Below are positions 57,597 through 64,000 of a stretch of DNA of 64,000 bases, piece after piece. Source of the stretch: Nyssa sinensis (taxonomy: Eukaryota > Streptophyta > Magnoliopsida > Cornales > Nyssaceae); NCBI GenBank assembly GCA_008638375.1, contig CM018036.1, positions 17,824,332-17,888,331 on the forward strand. The letters are read 5' to 3'. Within the stretch, counting starts at the first letter, position 1. Every line of letters starts with the position of its first letter. The notes under the pieces were generated by a model, which had not been told where the DNA came from, ran no database searches, and saw only the letters and a program-made list of their open reading frames with translations. Made by a program: the position numbers and the translations under genes.

Positions 57597-57769
57597 TCTA
57601 CTATGGCGCTATTGGTGATGTCTTAGTAATGCCCAAGGAAGCGTTGTAAATGACTTTTAGCAATGAAGTCAACATTAATATTGATGCCTAGTAGCATCGC
57701 AAAAAGCTATTATATTATGGTGATATTCCCTTCCCTTTGTCTCTAGAAATGTTTTTCAATATAGGTGTA
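57597..57769. other. Spacer, nothing firm
   Basis: AT-rich continuation of the duplicated sequence. No frame. Confidence 0.35.
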
Positions 57770-58262
57770 GTCCTATAAACCAACACTTTACTATAGTCAA
57801 AAGATATCTTAGATATCATAAAGGCTCCACTTCCCTTAGACTGCATTATTAATCTAGCTCACATGATCTCCAAGCCTTCACTGATGTAAATTAGGTAAGA
57901 AATCCCATAAAAATAAATCCAGTCCAAGTTTTTCTATTATATTAAGATCCAATCTAATCACATTGAGTATAAAGAAGCATCCTACTATGGCTATTACTAT
58001 TGTAGTATGGGCTTAGGATGTTTCTTTATGATCTTCAACTTTCCATATTCCTCAAGCTCCAACCATCAATTGTGATAACTTCTCTGCCCTTGCATTGGCA
58101 TCCAATCTAGTCTTTCATGCAAAGACTAAACATATAGAAATTGACTATTATTTTGTTCATGAATAACTTACTAGAAAATATTTTTCCATTCATTATTTAT
58201 ATAGTGCAAAGCAACTAACATATTTGTTTACAAAAGTAATTGGTTCAACCAAGGTGCCTTAC
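57770..58262 (+). pseudogene. Copia RNase H fragment
   Basis: Broken frames read VKRYLRYHKGSTSLRLHY, then SSSHDLQAFTDVN. After a gap comes CDNFSALALASNLVFHAKTK, HIEIDYYFVHE and finally AKQLTYLFTKVIGSTK. These are the successive blocks of a Ty1/copia RNase H C-terminus (usual CDNxSAxxLAxNPVFHxRTKHIEIDxHFVRE and DxFTKxL). The central SDADWAG/AEYRA part is degraded. There is no LTR nearby, so it is an orphan fragment of a different copia lineage from Z. Confidence 0.85.
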
Positions 58263-58289
58263 ACTTGGATCCAAACTAATGTTTCTCAT

Positions 58290-59308
58290 GACCCTACTAA
58301 CAGACCTTTTTTCTCAGATTCATTCATGTGGAAAGCTTTATCTACAGGTCAGTTTTTGTTAAATCAATATATGTTTGGTATAATTCTTTTCTTGGCCCTA
58401 AATAGAAAATCTTGAAATTGATATAGAATAATTTAGCCCCCCTAGAACTTAATTTTTTGGTTGGTTGTGTTGCAATGGAAAAATCAAAACATATGACTTC
58501 CTACTAAAAATTAAAGTGCTAAATGCCTTTTACAATGGGAAGTGTCCTTTTTGCGATGTGGTTTTGGAGTCCATGGATCATGTTTTATTTTTATATAAAG
58601 AAGTCTAGCAAATATGATCAGGCTATATCAGGTGGTAGGGGGCTAATTTGGTTTTGTTTGAGTTCTATCTATCAATTTCTCTATTGGTGGCAAAGCTTCA
58701 TGCTTAAGAAGCAAGAAACTCTGATCTGGAATGCTATTCCATAGGTGATCCTACAGAATATTTGGAAGCTACGAAATGATCGTATTTTTAACAAAAAGAT
58801 TCTTGTATGAAACTCTATTCTAGAGAAAATAAAAATAACTATTAATTTGTGGGTCAACAGAAAATCATGTTTGGATGAACACTCTATATCAGATTTATTT
58901 GTTGATCCATAGCTAATGATAAGTGGAAGTGAAGTTTCCTGAATCATGGACGGGTAAGGTTTGTTGTTATGTTTTTCATCTTTTAGCAACAACAGTCTGA
59001 AAGTGAGTTTGGATAGGCCATAGACCTAGAGACTTATATTTAGGGTGTTGATTTTGGCTTTTGTGTTGGCTATTTCTACTTTGGTATTATTGTCTTCGTC
59101 TATTCCCAATTCACCTTGTTCTTTTTTTTTTTTTTTTGGGTTTTGTGCTAGTAGATGATTTGCTTTCTGCTTGGCACCAACATAGTTGGGTTGTAGTTGG
59201 TTAGTCATTATGTTATCTGAACTTAACTATTATTGATGATCTTGTATGTATCTCTTGTACATTCTTGTTCATCAATAAATTTTTATTTTCTTTTCTAATA
59301 AAAAAATA
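58290..59308 (+). mobile_element. 5'-truncated L1-type LINE, 3' end with poly(A)
   Basis: Broken frames give DSFMWKALSTGQF and NNLAPLELNFLVGCVA, then GKCPFCDVVLESMDHVLFL, the zf-RVT zinc-binding motif (Cx2C...H) of plant L1 ORF2 C-termini. They continue LLYWWQSFMLKKQETLIWNA and LRNDRIFNKKI. The 3' UTR runs to 'ttgttcatcaataaattttt' and an A-rich end 'taataaaaaaata' at about 59296-59308, typical of L1 tails. The missing endonuclease and RT fit normal 5' truncation. Several stops disable it. Confidence 0.85.
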
Positions 59309-59400
59309 TGTATTGTTGGAAGAATGGGTTTTAGAACAAAACGTTTTTGCCAACTTTGAGCTAAAATTAAAGTGGGTTCCACATTATTCAAGGTGGGTCC
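59309..59400. other. Short spacer
   Basis: Non-coding DNA between the L1 tail and the S2 LTR. Confidence 0.4.
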
Positions 59401-61312
59401 TGTCATACCCCAGGCTGCAAAAATTTGAGGGTGACCCTGTAAAACAAGGTCAATCCATATTATAGTTCATGTACATCTCAACCACCTTGTTGATTTTGCA
59501 TAACACATCTTAATTCCATTCATCATTTTCAAAGGCTTATTAACATACATTAAATCAAAAGTTATGTATATAATACCAATATTCTATGAGTCAAAAGAAT
59601 AAAACACTTCTATTTTTGTGTACATCCATATACAAAAAAATATAAGTCATTGGCCCCCATAGCCTTAACAAGTTACTGCAAGGAAATGGTAAAGTTAATT
59701 ACATCAAGAATGAACTAAAGAGACAAAAAAGGTTTTTGTAGCGCTTGTCATCAAAGCGCCAGATCCTTGTCGTTACTTGTATCTAGTAAAAGTCAAAACA
59801 ACAACCCTAGTAGAGTTTCTAAAATAGAAAAAATTAAGGCGGTGCAACGTGTAGGCATGTGAGATGTGAAGTGTCAAATAAGTAATAAGTGTCTAACCAA
59901 TATGCTCACATAAAAAAATTATTATACTCATCATGCTCCAACAAGAAATTAACAATCCAACCATAAGAGAGACATAATGAAGAACAAGTATCAATGAATA
60001 TCGTGAAAGCATAAGGAGGTAAATCTGCACAAATGAGTCAATAATTTCGTTTCAAGTTATTTCTCTCAATTGGTCAAAATCATTTAATTCTACTTATCAC
60101 TCCACAAGTAAAATCACTAATGGCCCCTAGTAAGGCCTGACACTTCTTGGGCCATTAACCCTAATAGAAAGGCACCACCACCCGTGAGGGGTTACGAATT
60201 GAAATCGAAGGGAGACACCATCCCCGTCACAACATATCCTTGAGTGAATTATCACAATCTCTCAAGTAGTCAAATATTTTTCATCCATCAATTGAGTCCT
60301 TTTACTTTATCCCTATCCATAGCACCAATCATCTCACAATTATCTCATTCATTGTCCAACCATTTCTCAAGAAGATTCATTCATATTCAATCATAAGCAC
60401 AATTGGACACATCAAGGTTTGCATCATTCCTCCACAAGAATATATAAAAATGGTATAAGTATGTGGCAGTCAATATTCTCACAAATTATCAATATGTATG
60501 TGGCAAGGATAATATAAGTAAATAACATTCAACATTTCCACCAATCATATACATGTACATGACAAGAATAATTCAAATGTATGGCATTCCATATTTCTAC
60601 CATTGTCCCACAACATGATACATATGTGTATAGGTAATGACATCTATAATGCAAGACATAAAATCAATAAATTGCCTACTGTATCCATGTAAACACCTGA
60701 CCTTCAACCTAAGTTAGAATCCCTACCTCAAACCTTGAGATAAAGTGTTGATTTGTGTTATAAGAGAGAGAGAGAGAGAGACAGAAAGAGAGAGAGAGAG
60801 AGATTCCTAACCCTAACCTTAATCGTTGCTTCCAAACCCTAAGAAAAGATTTACATTGTTCATTTTACATATTCAAACAAAATCCATGAGGAAAGTAAAG
60901 AACTAGAAGAGGAAATGAAAAATCCAAATCTTACCCATTGTTCTTGAAGAAACCCTTGAGTTTCTTAGCTTCCAATTGATGAGATTCTACCTAGTGATGA
61001 GTCCTTATGGTATGATGTGCATATATGGCTTAGAAATTCATGAACATTCAAGAAATTTCAAACCCTAACTTCTCTTTTGGCTTGAGAGAGTTTAAAGAAG
61101 AAGAATAAAAAATGAGGTTTTGTGAGAAAATGGCTTTTGGTCAGAAACTTAAAGTGAACTGTCAGATGCTCATTCGAACGAACAAGGCCTCCACATCACA
61201 TTTTTCAATTTTCCCCCCTTATTCATTTGTTTGTGATAATTATTATCATGAAAAACTAACATTATCCTTTATTTATTCATTTATTTATTTTTCACTTTTA
61301 CAAAATGTTAGA
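59401..61312 (-). repeat. 3' LTR of a chromodomain-gypsy element (S2)
   Basis: 1.91 kb, from TGTCATACCCCAGGC to CAAAATGTTAGA. It aligns with the solo LTR 15339-17355. The minus-strand polypurine tract 'gggagaggggggaggt' (61313-61328) abuts its transcriptional start end, followed by chromodomain coding, so it is a 3' LTR on the minus strand. (GA)n runs lie at 60762-60802. One TTCGAACGAAC motif is at 61173-61183. Confidence 0.85.
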
Positions 61313-61330
61313 ACCTCCCCCCTCTCCCTA

Positions 61331-62200
61331 AAGAAACTTCGTCCTCGAAATTTAAGTAATACCTTCTATCAAGGAATAATTTTGAATGTTTAGTAGGAAA
61401 TCCATCTTCTTCATGCCATGATGTTGCCATAAGACCTTGACCAAAGGAATGGTCTTGCCTTGTAAGACTTGTTCTCTCAAATCTAGAATCTGAATGGGTC
61501 GCTTCTCATATGAAGCATCCTCCTTAATACTCAAATCGGTCCAATCTAAAACATGTGAAAGATTTGGCTCATACTTCTAAAGCAAAAAAACATGAAGACA
61601 TTGTAAACTCCTGTTAGATGTGGTGGTAAGGTAAGTCAGTAGGCGACCTCCCCAATCCACTCAAGGATCACAAACAATCCTTCGTACCTCGGTGCCAACT
61701 TCCCATCACGGCCAACTCTAGCCAAATCCTTCCATGAAGCAACCCTGAGGATTATGTGGTCCCTAACTTCAAAAGCTAAGGACTTTTGTCTCTTGTTCGC
61801 GTAACTATTTTGTTTACTTAGTGTCGTGAGTAGTCATTGTTGGATAGCCTTCACCTTCTCTGTAGTCTCCCAGACTAAATCTTCACCAAAAAGTGTCGCA
61901 TCCACAATCTCAATCTAACAGATAGGTGATCTACAAGGTCTACTATACAATGCCTCAAATGGTGTCATTTTGATGCTAGGTCTAGTAGCTATTATTGTAA
62001 GAAAAATCCACAAGTGGCAAGTGGTCCTCCCAACTGCCGCAAAAATCCATGACACATGCTCGTAGCATATCCTCTGGGGTCTAAAAAGTATGCTCTGATT
62101 GGCCACTAGTCTGTTGATGAAATGTTATGCTAAACTGTAGCTGGGTACCCAAGGCTTCCTGTAGATTATGCCAAAAATAAGTCATGAGTCGTGCATCTCT
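61331..62200 (-). pseudogene. Integrase C-terminus and chromodomain of a chromovirus (Del/Tekay type)
   Basis: Minus strand. From 62200 down: ARLMTYFWHNLQEALGTQLQ, ITFHQQTSGQSEHTF (catalytic Glu block), [46 protein letters not shown] and GKLAPRYEGLFVILEWIGEV. The open frame 61352-61534 then holds the chromodomain-like end (YEKRPIQILDLREQVLQGKT, IPLVKVLWQHHGM). Chromodomains steer integration to particular chromatin. Stops and shifts occur throughout, and everything upstream (gag to RH) is missing. Confidence 0.9.
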
Positions 62201-62222
62201 ATCTAAAATAATAGACACTAGA

Positions 62223-62469
62223 ACTCTAATAGGAGAGTCTTAACGGGAATGGGACTCTGTCGAGAAGAGTCCTACTTGGACTAGTACTCAAGCAAGGAGA
62301 GTCCTAACGGGGCTCTATTAAGAAGAGTCTTACTTAGACTGGGACTCTAAATTGAGAATCCCAATAGAAGTGGGATTATATAGAGAAGAGTCTTACTCGA
62401 ACTAGGACTCTGATGGGAAAGTCCTAACGGAGATAGGATAGTTAAGAATAGTCCTACTGAGAGTAGGTT
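62223..62469. repeat. Four tandem units of about 58-63 bp rich in GGACTCT/GAGTCC
   Basis: The units start near 62223, 62286, 62344 and 62407. Each contains 'gagtcctaacgg'-like and 'gaagagtcctact'-like segments. GAGTCC and GGACTC alternate, so each unit can fold. It lies exactly where the integrase homology stops. Confidence 0.8.
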
Positions 62470-62510
62470 TCTTGGCATAACTACCATTCCTACCTAATCA
62501 AAGGTCACAA

Positions 62511-63540
62511 AAATGAGGTGTATATACAAACTAAATCTATGAGGAAAATGAAGAACTAGAAGAGGAAATGAAAAACCCTAAATCTTACTCCTTGTTATTA
62601 AAGAAACCCTTGAATTTCTTAGCTTCATGTTGTGTCACTTTGAGTCCCACATCGAATAGGAGTCAAGAACTGGTGTGGCTTATAAGCCCCGGGCTGCTCT
62701 CTTCCTTGCACAAGGCCTTTTCCTCCTTGGAAGAACAAAGTTGTGCGGGCCCAGGCCTAAAGCGGACAATATTGTGCACGGGATCCTACTGTGTGCAGAA
62801 AAGTGCATCATCAGTTTGGCGCCATCTATGGGAACGCTTGGGCCACGTGCCTTGTTCATGTGCTCCACCAGTCCCGACTGGGGGGAGTAGCTATTGTGTC
62901 ACTTTGAGTCCTACATCGAATAGGAGTCAAGAACTAGTGTGTCTTATAAGCCCCAGGCTGCTCTATTCCTTACACAAGGCCTTTTCCTCCCGAGAAGAAC
63001 AAAGTCGTGCGGGCTCAAGCCCAAAGTGGACAATATTGTGCACAGAAGCCTACTGTGTGCGAAAAAGTACAGCATCACTTCCAATCGGTGAGATTCTTCC
63101 TAGTGATGAATCCTTATAGTATGATGTATTTATATGGCTTAGAAATTAATGAACATTCAAGAAATTTTAAACTCTAACTTCTCTCTTAGATTGAGAGAGT
63201 TTGGCGAATAAGAAGAAATGAGGTTTTATGAGAAAATGACTTTTGGTCCACAACTTAAAGTGTTGAATGCTTGTTCGAATGAATAAGGTCTCGTTTCATC
63301 GAGTGTGCCTTTGTTCGAACAAAGGTCGGACAAAGGGTTAGTGATGCTCGTTCGAATGAACTCTCCTTCGTTTGAACAAAGACCAGAAATTGGGTTCCCC
63401 TCTTCCTTTTTGATTCTACAGTCCAATTCTACCTTCCCAATTGTTCTATATGTATCATCAACACTCCACATCACATTTTTCAAGTTTTTGCACCTTACTC
63501 ATATGTTTGTGTTAATTATTATCATGCAAAACTAGTATTT
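62511..63540 (-). repeat. Partial S-family LTR copy (S3), containing a TRIM
   Basis: Flanking the TRIM, 62527-62627 and 63078-63540 match 60870-60985 and 60986-61260 of S2 ('gaactagaagaggaaatgaa', 'tatggcttagaaattaatga', 'gtttgtgttaattattatca'). Four TTCGAAYGAA-type motifs lie at 63272-63375. It probably represents the 5' LTR of the same or a related element. Confidence 0.72.
62628..63077. mobile_element. Complete TRIM retrotransposon, 450 bp
   Basis: Two 186-bp LTRs (62628-62813 and 62892-63077) with TGTTGTGTCACTTTGAG starts and CATCA ends flank a 78-bp interior. The interior opens with a primer site TTTGGCGCCATCTATGGGA (62815-62833) and closes with a polypurine tract 'ctggggggagtagc' (62878-62891). 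A TATA-like 'cttataagcc' is in each LTR (62679-62688). Target duplication: CTTCA (62623-62627) and CTTCC (63078-63082). The matching empty site is in S2 near 60980. It encodes nothing; the open frames here are artefacts. Confidence 0.93.
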
Positions 63541-63724
63541 TATGACACGTTATAGTTTCACATGGAAATATGTTCTTCCCTATGAAGAGGTTAAAAAAAT
63601 ATATTGGTTTGCTAAAAAGTATTAAGGAGTGAATAAGAAATTAAATCCAAACATCACCAGTTCAAAATGATAACAAAGCTTGAATCTTGGAAAAAACTTG
63701 TGCCCTACATAGGTTGAGCACAAG
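63541..63724. other. Spacer, nothing identified
   Basis: Non-coding AT-rich interval. Confidence 0.4.
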
Positions 63725-64000
63725 TGTAACAACCCAAAATTGCCAAATGGCAATTTGGTAATTTTTTAGTCATGATTGATGTCAGATAATTAAATTATCA
63801 AAGAGACATTGGAAAAATTATACAATTAGCTAATGAGTCATCGGTGTGATGGTACAAGGCCAAGCTAAAGTTTTAACAATTTATCTAGGACTAGTGTGGA
63901 CCAGTGGGGCCACATAGTCAGTTACAGAATGTAGATAAATACAAAATTCTAATGATAGAATTCGGGAAAACATATAGCATATTTAGAATCAATGTGTCAA
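63725..64000 (+). repeat. Start of another TGTAAC-type LTR, cut by the window edge
   Basis: Begins TGTAACAACCCAAAATTG, with a short palindrome TTGCCAAATGGCAA (63744-63757) and 'accagtggggccacat' (63901-63916). It probably reads on the plus strand, opposite to S2. Only 276 bp are visible. Confidence 0.45.

Noticed and set aside
62568..63119. 183-codon plus-strand frame, the third-longest-looking gene candidate
   Set aside because: It runs through both TRIM LTRs; the peptide repeats itself (LSPTSNRSQELV twice) because the LTRs are duplicated.

Overview
This window looks like a repeat-rich, gene-poor stretch of a flowering-plant (probably eudicot) nuclear genome. The signs are long AT-rich non-coding DNA, plant retrotransposon lineages (Athila and Tat Ty3/gypsy, a chromodomain gypsy, a Sirevirus-like Ty1/copia, plant L1), MITEs, a TRIM, and a scrap of plastid rRNA gene. 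I find no intact host protein gene and no functional RNA gene. Nearly every coding stretch is a decayed transposon domain. The exceptions are one exon-like piece at 28521-28741 and a few open frames I cannot identify. Species cannot be told from the sequence alone.

Layout. 1-4642: two fused Athila-type remnants, one forward (3' tail, polypurine tract, an LTR interrupted by an integrase segment) and one reverse (gag, leader, tRNA-Asp-type primer site, LTR). 4683-22200: mostly long non-coding LTR-like sequences that begin TGTAAC or TGTCAC, with a SINE-like piece, a Tat-type LTR plus gag start, a forward gypsy LTR carrying a 27-bp minisatellite, a solo LTR (15339-17355) and a MITE nested inside another MITE. 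22200-27042: AT-rich DNA with hAT-type MITEs and microsatellites. 27043-29690: another TGTCAC element that contains the exon-like fragment.

30500-57150 is a four-level nest. Element X, with a tandemly repeated initiator-Met-type primer site, has its 3' LTR split by element Y. Y is a reverse-strand Tat-lineage gypsy with an antisense extra ORF, and that ORF is split by element Z, a Sirevirus-like copia of about 14.8 kb including its insert. Z is in turn split by element D, 3.93 kb with a perfect 5-bp target duplication. Y's integrase has lost its middle, which is replaced by 127 bp of plastid 23S rRNA gene.

57150-64000: a tandem duplication, a copia RNase H fragment, a 5'-truncated L1 tail, a reverse chromodomain-gypsy 3' end with its LTR (59401-61312), a short tandem array, a second partial copy of that LTR holding a complete 450-bp TRIM, and the start of another LTR at the right edge.

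The genes do not form a host pathway. The biology here is retrotransposition, nested insertion, non-autonomous spread, DNA-break repair and mutational decay.
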